Origin: Neofusicoccum parvum
Lineage: Eukaryota > Ascomycota > Dothideomycetes > Botryosphaeriales > Botryosphaeriaceae
Length of the DNA stretch: 64,000 nucleotides
NCBI GenBank assembly: GCA_020912385.1
Contig: CP087220.1
Coordinates: 1,116,001 to 1,180,000 of the forward strand
Direction of reading: 5' to 3'
The notes beneath the pieces are model-generated. The model was not told where the DNA came from. It did no database searches and worked only from the letters and a program-made list of their open reading frames with translations. Of this stretch, positions 47,640 through 57,720 are shown in pieces; the stretch's first letter is position 1; each line of letters opens with the position of its first letter. The translations under genes were made by a program, and so were the position numbers.

Positions 47640-48614
47640 ATGAGTTTCCTCGCCCGACGAGCCGCCGCCATGAAGCTTCTCTACCCCACCTCCCTCAAGC
47701 TCAACGTCAAGAGCATCGAGGGCTTCTCGGTCGACCTGCAGCCGTATGACGTCAAGGCCCCGATCCCCGACGCCCACGTCGACGCCGACATCCTCATCAC
47801 CTGGGCCAACGCCGCCTCCAACCTGCAGGACGCCGCCGCGCGCCTGAAGAACGTGCAGTGGATCCAATCGCTGGCGGCGGGCCCCAACGACGTGCTCAAC
47901 GCCGGCTTCGACACGAGCAAGGTCGCCGTGACGACGGGGTCCGGGCTGCACGACTTCACCGTGGCGGAGCACGCGCTGGGGCTGCTGCTCAACGCGGCGC
48001 GGCGCTTCTACGAGATGCGCGACTACCAGCTGCAGGGCCGCTGGCCGGCGCACCTGGGCGGCCCGCAGCCCGACCGCCCCGCCGGCGCCTTCACCACCCT
48101 GCGCGACGCCCGCGTCCTCGTCTGGGGCTTCGGCAACATCGCGAAGGCCCTGACCCCGCACCTGACCGCCCTCGGCGCTTCTGTTACTGGCGTCGCCCGC
48201 CGCGCTGGCGTCCGCAACGGCGTCGAGGTCTATGGAGAGGACAAGCTCGCCGAGCTGCTGCCGAACACCGACGCGCTCGTCATGATCCTGCCTGGCTCGG
48301 ATGCGACGCGCCACGCGTTGAACAGCGAGCGGCTGAAGCTCCTGCCGAAGCACGCGTGGGTTGTGAACGTGGGACGGGGGACATCGATTGACGAGGATGC
48401 GCTGGTGGATGCGCTGGAGAAGGGCGAGATTGGCGGTGCCGCGCTGGACGTGTTTGAGACGGAGCCGTTGCCGGCCGAGAGTCGGATCTGGAAGGCTCCC
48501 AATGTCATCGTGTCTCCGCACGCGGCTGGTGGTCGGCCGCAGGATGGGGAGGTGCTGATTGCTGAGAACCTGAGACGGTTTATTGCGGGGCAGCCTCTTA
48601 AGAATGTGATATGA
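47640..48614 (+). CDS. D-isomer-specific 2-hydroxyacid dehydrogenase
   Basis: A single exon of 324 residues, the usual family length. The NAD(P)-binding motif is VWGFGNIAKAL (GFGNIA at about 163-168, with Ala in place of the third Gly). The catalytic Arg lies in NVGRGTSIDEDAL (about R246), the Glu in DVFETEPLP (about E275) and the His in SPHAAGG (about H294). After strand two of the Rossmann fold the sequence reads SVTGVARRAG, with Arg where NAD-specific members carry Asp; this may favour NADPH, as in glyoxylate/hydroxypyruvate reductases. The substrate cannot be told from sequence. A second in-frame Met 10 codons downstream (47670) is an alternative start. It sits between C2H2 paralogues A and B without obvious functional link. 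Confidence 0.9.
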   Translation: MSFLARRAAAMKLLYPTSLKLNVKSIEGFSVDLQPYDVKAPIPDAHVDADILITWANAASNLQDAAARLKNVQWIQSLAAGPNDVLNAGFDTSKVAVTTGSGLHDFTVAEHALGLLLNAARRFYEMRDYQLQGRWPAHLGGPQPDRPAGAFTTLRDARVLVWGFGNIAKALTPHLTALGASVTGVARRAGVRNGVEVYGEDKLAELLPNTDALVMILPGSDATRHALNSERLKLLPKHAWVVNVGRGTSIDEDALVDALEKGEIGGAALDVFETEPLPAESRIWKAPNVIVSPHAAGGRPQDGEVLIAENLRRFIAGQPLKNVI

Positions 48615-49082
48615 AGATGCGTATAGATACATGATAGAATACAACACTAGTAACGAAGCTCCAACTCTTTAATTTGTAGCTGAAAAGATGAACGCATGAC
48701 TCCTACAGGCTGTTGTCAGAGGATTGTTGAGTATCGTGGCGAAGTTGAGAGCCCTCCCGATCCTGGGGCAGAGCCTTGCAATGTTGCACAGGGCGCCAGC
48801 AAGCATAACATAAAGCCATGTCATCGTAGTATCCCTGCTTCGCCCTCGGTAAGCCGCGTGGGTAGGCTACGGAAAACATAATAGCATGGCAATGCCCACC
48901 TTCACTTTTCTCTGTTTCTTGCGCTTTCCTCACCACTCTTGACCTATCACAGTCTGCCAAGTTCAACCTCGCGCAGCCTCGTTACGCCCTCTTTTGCCCT
49001 TCTCGCTCTTGGCGGTGCGCCCCCGCAGATTACTTCGCCCTTTCTATACCTCTGCAGTCACGCATAGCGCAGCAAGCCAATC
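48615..49082. other. Intergenic spacer and promoter of C2H2 gene B
   Basis: About 470 bp. The last 120 bp has GCCCTCTTTTGCCCTT and CTTCGCCCTTTC words resembling the sequence ahead of gene C. No coding signal was seen. Confidence 0.45.
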
Positions 49083-49772
49083 ATGGACCCTAACGCCGGA
49101 TTCGAAGAGAAAAACTTGACGCCGTTCTACCGTGGCTGCAGCAAAACCTGGGTTTCGACTGGAACTTCAGGTCAGTTTTTTTTTTAACCCTACTAATGCA
49201 TGTTTTGCACCCACAGCACCACCGATGGTTCTGGCCAATCGATCAGTGCGGCGGGTCGGGGCTGTCTAGAAAATCCCGATCTCGAAGTTTGGAACCCCTT
49301 TAGCTTAGGTGTCGCCCCGCTCTTCAATCCGGTAGGCCAGCAAGCTTGGATGCAGCTTCCACCCAACGTTCCGGCACCTATTCCAGAGCAGAATCTGCTA
49401 GGCCGACTTCCTCTACGAGAGTTCGACTATCTCGACTGGAACCTTGATTTCCCTGTGGAGGTGGATGTATCTACGGAGCCAGCAGCTGCTATTGCAACCA
49501 CCAAGCCCTTCAACTGCACCGTGCAGGGATGCAACTCCAAGGGCTTCATGCGTAAGTACGAACTCGAGCGCCACATGAAGAAGCACAACCGTGCCCAGGT
49601 CTTCCCTTGCCCTGTTGGAGGCTGCCAGTTTAGCCAGCCCACAAAGGCTTTCTACCGCCGTGACAAGCTCCAAAGCCATCTTCGAAATGTCCACCCCGGC
49701 TATCAATCTGCTAACACTGGAGCTTCAGCGGCTAGTCCTGCCACTAGAGGCCCGGCTGTCACTTCGGGATAA
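49083..49772 (+). CDS. C2H2 zinc-finger protein, paralogue B (short form, apparent frameshift in exon 1)
   Basis: Exon 2 (49217-49772) is clear: a linker, then two fingers, FNCTVQGCNSKGFMRKYEL..HMKKH and FPCPVGGCQFSQPTKAFYRR...HLRNVH, then a short polar end (TGASAASPATRGPAVTSG). It lacks the long C-terminal module of A, D, E and F and is closest to C. Exon 1 (49083-49170) and the 46-nt intron match paralogue C in layout, but the phases disagree. From the ATG the exon ends in phase 1, whereas exon 2 requires phase 2. The frame ending in GFDWNF fits the family but is reached from the ATG only if the A5 run at 49110-49114 has one more base. Either the gene is broken, translation starts elsewhere, or the assembly has an error. 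Confidence 0.6.
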
Positions 49773-50864
49773 AGGACGAGGGCCTTATAGAGTCATTAGA
49801 ATGGTCTTTCCGCTCAATTTTGTTACCTTCATCTTTCTTTATCCGATAAATTGCTTTTCCTCCCCGTTTTACCCTTTAAGGTTCTTCAAATACTTAGAAC
49901 CCCAGATGCACAGTAACGATTGGTTCCAACACCACAATCACCCTGTCTTATGACACTTATATGTCTTCAACACTTAACACACAGGGTTTCCCTTATATCC
50001 CACTCGAAATTTCGGTTTACTAGTCAGTAATATACATTTTGGTCCAGTGTGATCGCCTGAATGATTAAGCACCATTAGATAACACAAGTGTTTATCTCCA
50101 GCTTTTCCCGTTTCTTCGGGAAAACAGAGGTTTACACAACCGAGCTATGGTGTAGAACGCCTGGCGTGCCAAGAGAATGATGCGTACGTCCGTTAGACTA
50201 TGGGGTAAAGTTTGGATCCGCAGGCAGCCTTGCTTGTACATGGTAATACATGTAAGCCTTTGAGTGTAGCAAACACCTGTGAGGACGAGTAACGAGTTGC
50301 TCGGGCCGAACGAGCTAACCGAAAAAGGCAACTCATCGGCCCCCACCGACTGACTCTCCGAGACGACCTACAAATGCTCATCTTGAAGTCTACAAGACTG
50401 TCGCTTTATATAGATCCCAGGAGAGAGGCTCGATTGACCGCATAGTCGTGGTGTGCAAAGGGAGTAGATGGATATCCTTCAACCGACACGGGCACATTAT
50501 CATGGTAAGCTCAATCGTCGGGTGGGTTATCCGTTGGGCGTGCGAAATCGCCTGTCGCTCTCGAGTCACTATCCTTTCTGACAATCTGTGACTTGATCGG
50601 GATAAGGTTTCAGATTATCTCAAGACCTACCAACTGCGATGCAGCCATGATGTAGCTAATTATAGCACAAAGTGATCTTCAACCCACGGTTTATTGACGG
50701 CCCCCAAAATGCTTAGCTGCGCCACCACACCCAGGCGCCAATGGGACTGATTGACCTACTCACGTAGCTTGGAGCTTAGACAGCCACTGAGAATATATGA
50801 GACAACCCCGAATCCCCCACTTGAACTTTTTGAATTCCACCTCCTTTCACGCCAGCATTCAACA
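49773..50864. other. Intergenic spacer
   Basis: About 1.1 kb between the finger gene and the sterol-glucosyltransferase-tail gene. Only short patternless frames are present. No repeat was recognised. Confidence 0.4.
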
Positions 50865-52286
50865 ATGCCCTCCCCTCGCCGCGACACCGACCTTCGCGCC
50901 GAACAAGCCCCCGTCCCCGTCCACTGGGAGACCGAATCCGCGCGCGAAAGCCTCCCACAAGTAATCCTCCACAACGACCACGACGACCACGCCTCCGACC
51001 CCATCCCCGTCCCGCACACAACCCCCACCGCGCACGACGACGAGCCCCCACCCCCCTACTCCAACCCCTCAAACCGCTGCGCCCTCCTCCCCCAACGCAC
51101 CGCCGAATGGCGCCTCAAATCCCACCCCTCCACCCTCCTCTCCACCCTCGCCGCCACCGTCCTCATCCACGAGCGCCTCCTCGCCGGCACCGACGTCCAG
51201 CTGTAAGCCGCCTCCCCCCCTCCCTCCCTCCCTCCCCCGCTGACCCTCCATCCCACCAGCCTCGCAGCCGCCCACCCCGCCGACCCGGAAGACCCGCTGT
51301 CCTCCCTCGCCACCAGCACCTACAGCACCGTCGCCGACATCCTGACCGGCGTCGCCGAAGGGCCCCGCGAGGCCTACCGCCAGCTGCTGCGCGCCCGGAC
51401 GCAGCTGCGCGCGCGCGAGGCGGCCAAGGCGTATCGGGGGCGCGCGGGCGAGGCGCCGGTGGGTGGGCTCGTCGAGCCGGGGCTCGAGGTCGTGCCGTCG
51501 TCGTCGTCGTCGGCGTCGTCGGTGGCGGAGAGCGCGTACGGGGGGAGCACGTTGCTGGGGAGTGGCGAGAGCGGGTCGTTGGGGGCGATGTCGGAGGGGG
51601 GAAGGCCGGCGTCGTCGTCGTCGGAGCGGACGGCGGCGGCGACGGGGAATCCGTTTGCGGCGGTGGCGGTGGGGACGACGAAGGGGATTGGGAGGGCGGT
51701 GGGGGCGGGGTTGAAGGCGCCTGGAGTGTATTCGCAGGGGGTGGCGAGGGGGTTTCATAATTTGCCTAGGTTGTATGGGGATGAGACGGTGAGGAAGGAG
51801 GATGAGGTTGTTGGGTTTAGGTCGGGGATGGCGGCGGCGGGGAAGGTTTGTGGCCTTGGTTGTTGAGACGCGCAGCTTGCTGATTCGAGTGTGGACAGGG
51901 TTTCGGATATGGCTTGTATGATGGTATCACTGGGCTTTTCGTGCAGCCTGTGTTAGGCGCACAGAAGGAGGGCATGTCTGGGTTCTGGAAGGGGTTTGGG
52001 AGAGGGGTGGGCGGTCTTGCCTGCAAGCCTGCGGCTGGTGGGTCTTTCGTGTTCTTTCGTTGGAGCTTCAACTGACAGATTGGATTCAGGTGCGGCCGGA
52101 TTACCTGGGCATTTCTTCGTCGGCATACAGAAGTCCATTGAGAAGAGAATATGCCGGACGGCTAGCGAGGAAGAGTGCATTGCAGTTGCGCAGGTGTTAC
52201 AGGGTGAAGAGGAAATGCAAAGCCTGACCGATAAGGAGCGGATGGAAATCGTGAGCACGTGGCTCGCAAGGAAATCGAAGCAATAG
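50865..52286 (+). CDS. Stand-alone protein with the C-terminal domain of fungal sterol glucosyltransferases
   Basis: Four exons (50865-51202, 51260-51845, 51899-52037, 52090-52286) give about 419 residues. A disordered, Pro-rich and acidic N-terminus leads to CALLPQRTAEWRLKSHPSTLL. After a Ser-rich linker the conserved part begins: AVAVGTTKGIGRAVGAGLKAP, ARGFHNLPRLYGDETVR, FRSGMAAAGKGFGYGLYDG, then VLGAQKEGMSGFWKGFGRG, GGLACKPAAGAAGLPG and GIQKSIEKRI. From memory, the same segments follow the catalytic domain of many fungal GT28/sterol 3-beta-glucosyltransferase-like proteins, with similarity to Vps13/Atg2-type tails; no glycosyltransferase domain is present here. A membrane-contact or lipid role is inference. 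Intron 3 (52038-52089) carries a CTGAC branch site. Confidence 0.78.
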
Positions 52287-52617
52287 CGTCTTAATTTCAC
52301 ACGTCACATTGTATGCACGTGCTTGGAAAGTGCGGCTCTTAATCCTTTGTGCGCTACATGCAGACAAGTGACACTGATTGGCTGCTGCTCCTTGCCCGCC
52401 CGCGTTTGCCCTTCGCAACCCCTACGCAGAGTCCGTCGAGGGCATAAGTGCGAGGGTCTTCCCACACACTGTTTTCTCCTTTTCTCACCTTCGACTTGCT
52501 GTTCTGACCTATCAGCTTTCTCCCGGCCAGACACAGCCTTGTTCGCCCTTTTCCTTGGCAATTTGCCCTTTTGCCCTTTGCCCCGCAGCCTTGCGGCACG
52601 TTCGACGCTGAAGACCA
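52287..52617. promoter_or_regulatory. Promoter and leader of C2H2 gene C
   Basis: About 330 bp. The last 80 bp contains TTTGCCCTTTTGCCC and a second TTTGCCCC word directly ahead of the ATG, resembling the leader of gene B. Function is inferred only from position and similarity. Confidence 0.35.
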
Positions 52618-53448
52618 ATGGCAAACGAACACATCAAGAACCCGGAAGAGGATGCCGCAAGTCAGCCTTGGTGGCTGCACGGCGAAGACCTGAATTCCCA
52701 ATGGGACTTCAGGTAGTTTTTTTTTTAAAACCCCGCTAACTGAAGGAGCAGTGCCAACCCTCAACCGGGGATTGCCCATTCCCCGCAAGGCAAAAAACTT
52801 GAGGCCCAACCCCAGCTCGCCCTCCCAAATTTTTTGTTTGGCGCTCCCGACGTCTCTGGAGATGGATGGACTCTTCATACCACAAGCACTGTTCCTACTG
52901 TTTCTTCATGTGGATTACCCGGAGCTCAGTATGGAGACTGGCTCGGAGACACCGAATATCCCGACCTGAACGGACTCGAAGGGTTTCACCTCACTCCAAA
53001 CTCCGACATCCTCACCTCGAACGTATCCACATCTCTTGATCTGGGGCAGCTCTCGGAATTCGGCTTCAATCAAGGCTTCCTCACGCAGCCGATGCCTTAC
53101 CATGGAGGAGCCTCACAGAGTACGCTGAAACCCTACAACTGCACGTACCCAGGATGTCGCTCGAGAGGTTTCAATAGGAAGTACGAGCTCCAGCGTCACG
53201 CGAAGAAGCATTCACGCCAGCAGCTCTTCCCCTGCCCAGTAGCAGGGTGTCCCTACCAAGACCCAGCCAATGCGTCCTACCGCCGGGACAAGTTGCAGAG
53301 CCACATTAAGAACTGCCACCCCGGCTTCCAGCCTAACAACGGAAGCGTTCCCGTTGTCACCACTCCGGCCGTGGTCAACAACAGCGTTGTGGCAGGTACG
53401 GCTTCCATGTCCAGCAATGTCTATCCCCAGGGTACCTCTCAGCTGTGA
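52618..53448 (+). CDS. C2H2 zinc-finger protein, paralogue C (short form)
   Basis: Two exons (52618-52712, 52752-53448) encode 263 residues. Exon 1 begins MANEHIKNPEEDAASQPWWL and ends NSQWDF, acidic with four Trp. The linker is rich in Gly, Asp and Thr. The two fingers are YNCTYPGCRSRGFNRKYEL..HAKKH and FPCPVAGCPYQDPANASYRR...HIKNCH, followed by a Val/Thr/Asn-rich end without the long module of A, D, E and F. The single intron is only 39 nt (52713-52751): GTAG, ten T, then a CTAAC branch site and AGCAG. It keeps phase 2 and the frame is fully open, which makes C the best reference for the family layout. Nuclear DNA binding is inferred. Confidence 0.82.
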
Positions 53449-53919
53449 GGGGTCGTACTTGTGGAATGAGCTTTCAACAAGCTTTGTGAGAGAGGGATTG
53501 AGATGAGCGGCGGCGGAACGATACATTTCCAGAACGAGACTACTTCCTGTTATTTTTCTTGTTTTGTTACCCCAATCCACAACACACCAGTCCTACCCCA
53601 GTTCACCTTGCCCTTTCCTAAGTACTTTCATTTTGCCTACCCCTATCACCACCATTCAAAAAAGTAACATTCACCTCCCATCTCCTTTTGTGGCTTCAAG
53701 CCAATTTCTGTAGTTTGGTTTCGGACTTCTTTCGGTTTTGTACGTAACGAATAATGACCATTATCTATCATTTATATCCGCTGTCCCGATCAGGATGGTG
53801 CTCTACCATGAAAGCATCGACCGTGCCAGAAAATCACAGGAATGCAGCCGTATAGCCCGAGATGAGTCTTAAAATGAGACCTTCCTACCTTCTCTGCCTT
53901 CAACCCGTCCTCACACCAC
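53449..53919. other. Convergent 3' intergenic region
   Basis: About 470 bp between the stop of gene C and the stop of the MFS gene. T-rich stretches fit two 3' untranslated regions. Nothing else was seen. Confidence 0.5.
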
Positions 53920-55744
53920 TCACAAGCTTGCCTTCCCTTGCGGCTCAAACGGTAGAACCAGCACCAGCAGCCCCGCCGCAATAAACAACGCCCCACTCGT
54001 ATACACCGGCGCCGCCGTCTCCAGATTCGCAAACATCGCAATGATCGGCTACACCCCGCACAAGTCAGCAACCACTCCCGCAAACCCCAAACGCCCAGAC
54101 GCAACTCACCGCCATAACCCCAAACACCCTATTCCCCGTCGCCGTCAACGCATTCCCCGTCCCGCGATCCCTCGTCACAAACACCTCAGGCGTGTACGCA
54201 TACAACACCGCATACATGACGTTACTCGTGAAGTTGTACGCGCAGTTCCACCCAAGCAAGCTCGAGCTATCCGCCGCCGTCGTGCTGGCGTACAGAAACG
54301 CGCCGGTCGCGGCGGTCGCCAGCGCCAGCGTGCCGCGCCGCCCCAGCCGCGGCACCTCGACCAGCGCGCCGCCCAGCAGCGCGCCGGGCACGCCCAGCAC
54401 CGCGATGATCAGCGCATTGCGGTACGTCACGTACGTGCTGCCGTCGCCGAAGGAGGCGCCGCGCGTCGCTTGGATGTAGGGGAGGAAGGCCTGGCGGGGG
54501 GTTAGGCGGCGTGGAGGGAGGGGGGCGGGTGGGTGCGACGCACGTTGTAGAGAGGGTAGCCGAGGCCGATGAGCGCCCAGATGGCGATGATGAGGGTGGT
54601 GGAGAAGGCGAGGGTGCGGGTCGCGAAGAGCGCGCGGATGTGCGTGAGGTTGACTTTTTCGAGGCGCCGGCGTAGGGCGGCGGCCGCGGTGGTGGCTTGC
54701 GATGAGCCGGTTGGGTCGCAGGCGCGGAGGTCGTCGATGGTGACTGGTGGGGGTTAGTGAGGGGGGTGGGTGGGGGGAGAGGGGCTGACGGTTGGTTGTC
54801 TTGCCGTTGCGGCGGGCGACTTCGTGCACGATGCGGACGGCGTCTTCGTCTTTGCCCTTGCCCATGAGGTACTTGGGGGACTCGTAGATGGTGAAGCAGA
54901 CGAAGCGGATGAAGAACATGATCATGGCGAGGCCGCCCATGCAGATGACGAAGTACCTCCATCCCATGTTCTTGCTCTTGGTGCACGCCTCGTCCTCCTG
55001 GCACGTGAGGTTTCCGAGCAGCGGCCATGCTACCAGGGTGGCGATGACTTGAGCGATCGCCCAGTCGATGGATAAGACGGTCAGCAGGTACTGATGCGAT
55101 CCGGGCAGGAACTCGAGAAAGATGGCCGAGTCTACGGGCAGATTGCCGCCAACGCCGAAACTCCAGAGTGCAGCAAAACATCCGATTGCAGCAAAGTTGG
55201 GAGAGCCTGCAGCAATGAAACCGAAGACACTGGTGATGCCCAGTGTAAGGTTGAATGCCCAGCGTCGGCCGAAGACGTCGCAGCCGAATCCCCAGAACAT
55301 GGCTCCGGCGAGGAGGCCAATGTTTTGAGCCAGGGACAGGAGAGGAGGCTTGGAAGGACTGAATTCATTGGTGATGGGGGTTACTTGTGGAAGATTAGGT
55401 GAGTTCTCATGTGGAATAGAAGCAAAGCTCAGCCCAGATGGAGCTGATGTTGGTACTTGCATATCAGAGATGTCACGATAGGCCACAGATTGTCACTGGC
55501 CCATCCAAAACCAACAACGATGAAGAGCTGCCACTGGTACCGCCCCATACCAATCTCTTGAATCTGCTATAGGATTAGCCCCGGAAGCTTGCATGGATCC
55601 ACGACGTACGGCGGCGTTCAAAACTCGGGCTTTTGCTTCATAGACCGAGTCGACCTCGCCTTTTGGGATTGGCGCCTCAAGCCCCATCTCCTCTGCGGGC
55701 GCGTCGGCGGTTGCCGGGGTCTTGGAAGGTGACGGTTCAGCCAT
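53920..55744 (-). CDS. MFS transporter (sugar/phosphate-like, 12-helix)
   Basis: Six exons (55610-55744, 55461-55563, 54790-55383, 54544-54743, 54110-54490, 53920-54048) give 513 residues. After a cytosolic start (MAEPSPSKTPATADAPAEEM) the core shows IQEIGMGRYQWQLFIVVGFG with ASDNLWPIVTSLI, the MFS loop CDVFGRRWAFNL, GVGGNLPVDSAIFLEF, and the six-helix break near ESPKYLMGKGKDEDAVRIVH. The second half has VTYRNALIIAVLGVPGALL, RRGTLAL, YTPEVFVTRDRGTGNALTAT, and ends in FIAAGLLVLVLPFEP. Its substrate is unknown; close relatives are annotated only as membrane transporters. Intron 2 (55384-55460) has a GC donor (T|GCAAGT); using it keeps conserved helix 1 intact and restores frame. The final exon was deduced from the phase-0 donor after FGVMA. 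Confidence 0.87.
55384..55460 (-). other. GC-AG intron in the MFS gene
   Basis: On the minus strand this 77-nt intron starts GCAAGTACC and ends CCACAAG. It joins TSLI to LTPITNEF. The GT three bases further into the intron gives the wrong phase, and the only in-phase GT upstream would delete conserved helix 1. Confidence 0.75.
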
Positions 55745-56491
55745 TTCACCGGCGCTGCATCCAGGTTGGGTCGATGCCGTAACCTGGAGAATGGGGCTCC
55801 GCAGGCGGAAGTCAGGCGATGCTGGGGTTGGACCAGAGATATCTAACGAGAATGCGATTGCGCCATAAGGGCCTAATCTGACAAGACATTGCCCCTTGCA
55901 AATGACTGGCTGGCGACGCCCCCGTGTGACGGGCCGTCGCAGACTAAGGTGGAACTTGCAGATGAGCTTCCCCGCACTCGTAGTGTTGAGAATCACGTGT
56001 TGGCACCACTGGCACCCTACCCAGCATGCCGCCAGATAAGGTTGCAGGTAGTCTGCACCATTCCTGTTCCGGTAAAAACTGACTTCAACTCTTGTTGTGT
56101 GAGTAAGTTGGCTGCGCAAATGATAGATTCCCTCTGATATATCTTTTTTGTCGAAAGGAACTACTCGTATGCCGACCACCTTTCCCCGTCTGCTTTAGAC
56201 CCCGTCCCTTGTATTCAGCAGGAGCAAAGCTACCAGGCTGCAGTACCTGAATTGACCACATTATTTTTTTTTTTTCATCGGTGTAAGGATGCGCAACGGG
56301 GTATTATGGTGCGCAGCTAGCTCAGAGTAAGCGTGAGAGTTGGCGGTCATCTTCGGGAGTTATCGCGGTCGGGTAGATTCGGGTCAGCCCCATGAAGGAA
56401 GGATCACAACCCGTGTTTCTCATGACTGTGCCTTCCACTCACTATATAGTCGGCTTTCCCGCTCTGGAATCCAAACCCAGCCTCCATCGAA
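55745..56491. other. Divergent promoter of the MFS and hypothetical genes
   Basis: About 750 bp, with a T-run at about 56262-56275 on the plus strand. No coding signal was recognised. Confidence 0.45.
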
Positions 56492-57282
56492 ATGTTAAAC
56501 AAAATCCTGTCAACAACACTATATGTCTCTGCCACCGGTGCACTGGCATACACATTCATCACCCATCGCCGGATCTCCTCAATCAGCAAAACCGATATCA
56601 GAGCGCCTGATGACAACTCAAAGCGGTTCAAGAGCTCACATTCCGTCACATCCATTGTCAACCCACATGGACACCCAGCCATACCCAGCTCACGCTCGAT
56701 CTCCCTCTCGGCTTTCCCAATCGCAAAAGACCTCTCAGACGAACAGATCCTCGCGCGCTTCGTCAAAGGTTTCTTCGGCGGCTGGGTCATCGGGCCCGAG
56801 CGCACAATATTGAGGCTTTTCCGGCCCAGTCTCGTACACTTCCCCAGTATGTCCTCAGAAGCCCACCATAATCATGCCTGCTAGCCGCAATCCTGACACC
56901 GAGATCAGCTCTCAAGGACGCCGGAACCCCCATCAGCGTCTGGTCACCCTCTAGCCTCTCGCCTACCACCCTCCCGGCCAAGAACACCGTCCTGTTTGGG
57001 ACGTTCCAAGTGCTTGACGTCAAGATCGAGGAGCGTGGAGACGGAGAGACTGAGAGCTTCGTCGACGTCGGCTTCGGCTTGGATAGCATAGCGTTTGCGG
57101 GTGTGCACCGCTTTGCGGTAGTGCGGCGGGAGAAAGAGGTGGATTTGGTGTACGAGGACATGTGTTGCAACCCGGTAGTTGACAAGCCGCTGAGACTGGG
57201 TGGGCTCCATGAATTTCACAAAGTCTATGCCATGCTGTTGTTCCGAGAGGGTGTGGCTGATGTTTGCAACGGCGAAGTGTAG
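56492..57282 (+). CDS. Conserved fungal hypothetical protein
   Basis: Two exons (56492-56846, 56909-57282) encode 242 residues. A hydrophobic N-terminal segment (ILSTTLYVSATGALAYTFI) may be a membrane anchor. The conserved-looking parts are LSDEQILARFVKGFFGGWVI with GPERTILRLF, TLPAKNTVLFGTFQVLDVKI, and DVGFGLDSIAFAGVHRFAVV; the end is FHKVYAMLLFREGVADV. Proteins with the same blocks occur widely in filamentous ascomycetes without assigned function. The 62-nt intron is GT-AG and keeps frame. The gene lies between the divergent MFS gene and the convergent finger gene D. No catalytic motif was recognised. Confidence 0.78.
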
Positions 57283-57720
57283 AGAATAAGGCATGAGCAT
57301 GGCTAAGGGAAACGTCCATCTCTGCTTCCCCTGGATTGTATTATTTGTAAAATACCAAATCTTCCCTCTTTCGTCCCAAAATACCTGGACCCGCCCGCCG
57401 AACAGAACTTACTTAATGCTAAAGTGTCTTATGGGATACTCGAGGGCTAAGTTTTATACTATCTGGCGAAACCTTGGGAAAAGGGGTCGTCAGACCAAAT
57501 GTTCCATTGCAGGATGTATGTACTCATGAGCTGCTAAAGTTCTAAGAAAAGACATGAAGAGTCGTGATAAAGAAAACATTGTTGCATAGACTCGAAGTGT
57601 TCATCCATCCCAACACCCCCCTTATCCCTCATATGTATACGCCCCGATGCCCCCACAACGCAAAGCCCCAAAAAGACGATCTCCTCACAAAAAGCCAACA
57701 ACGCCCCTCCCCCCACTCAC
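57283..57720. other. Convergent 3' intergenic region
   Basis: About 440 bp between the stop of the hypothetical gene and the stop of finger gene D. Short frames only. Confidence 0.5.

Noticed and set aside
51069..51758. 229-codon minus-strand frame over the sterol-glucosyltransferase-tail gene
   Set aside because: It is Arg/His/Pro-rich shadow of a GC-rich Ser/Gly/Ala-coding exon.
33273..55744. Secondary-metabolite gene cluster (GGPP synthase, dehydrogenase, MFS transporter)
   Set aside because: The genes are 13 kb or more apart, separated by RRP5 and CDT2, and there is no terpene cyclase, polyketide synthase, peptide synthetase or P450.
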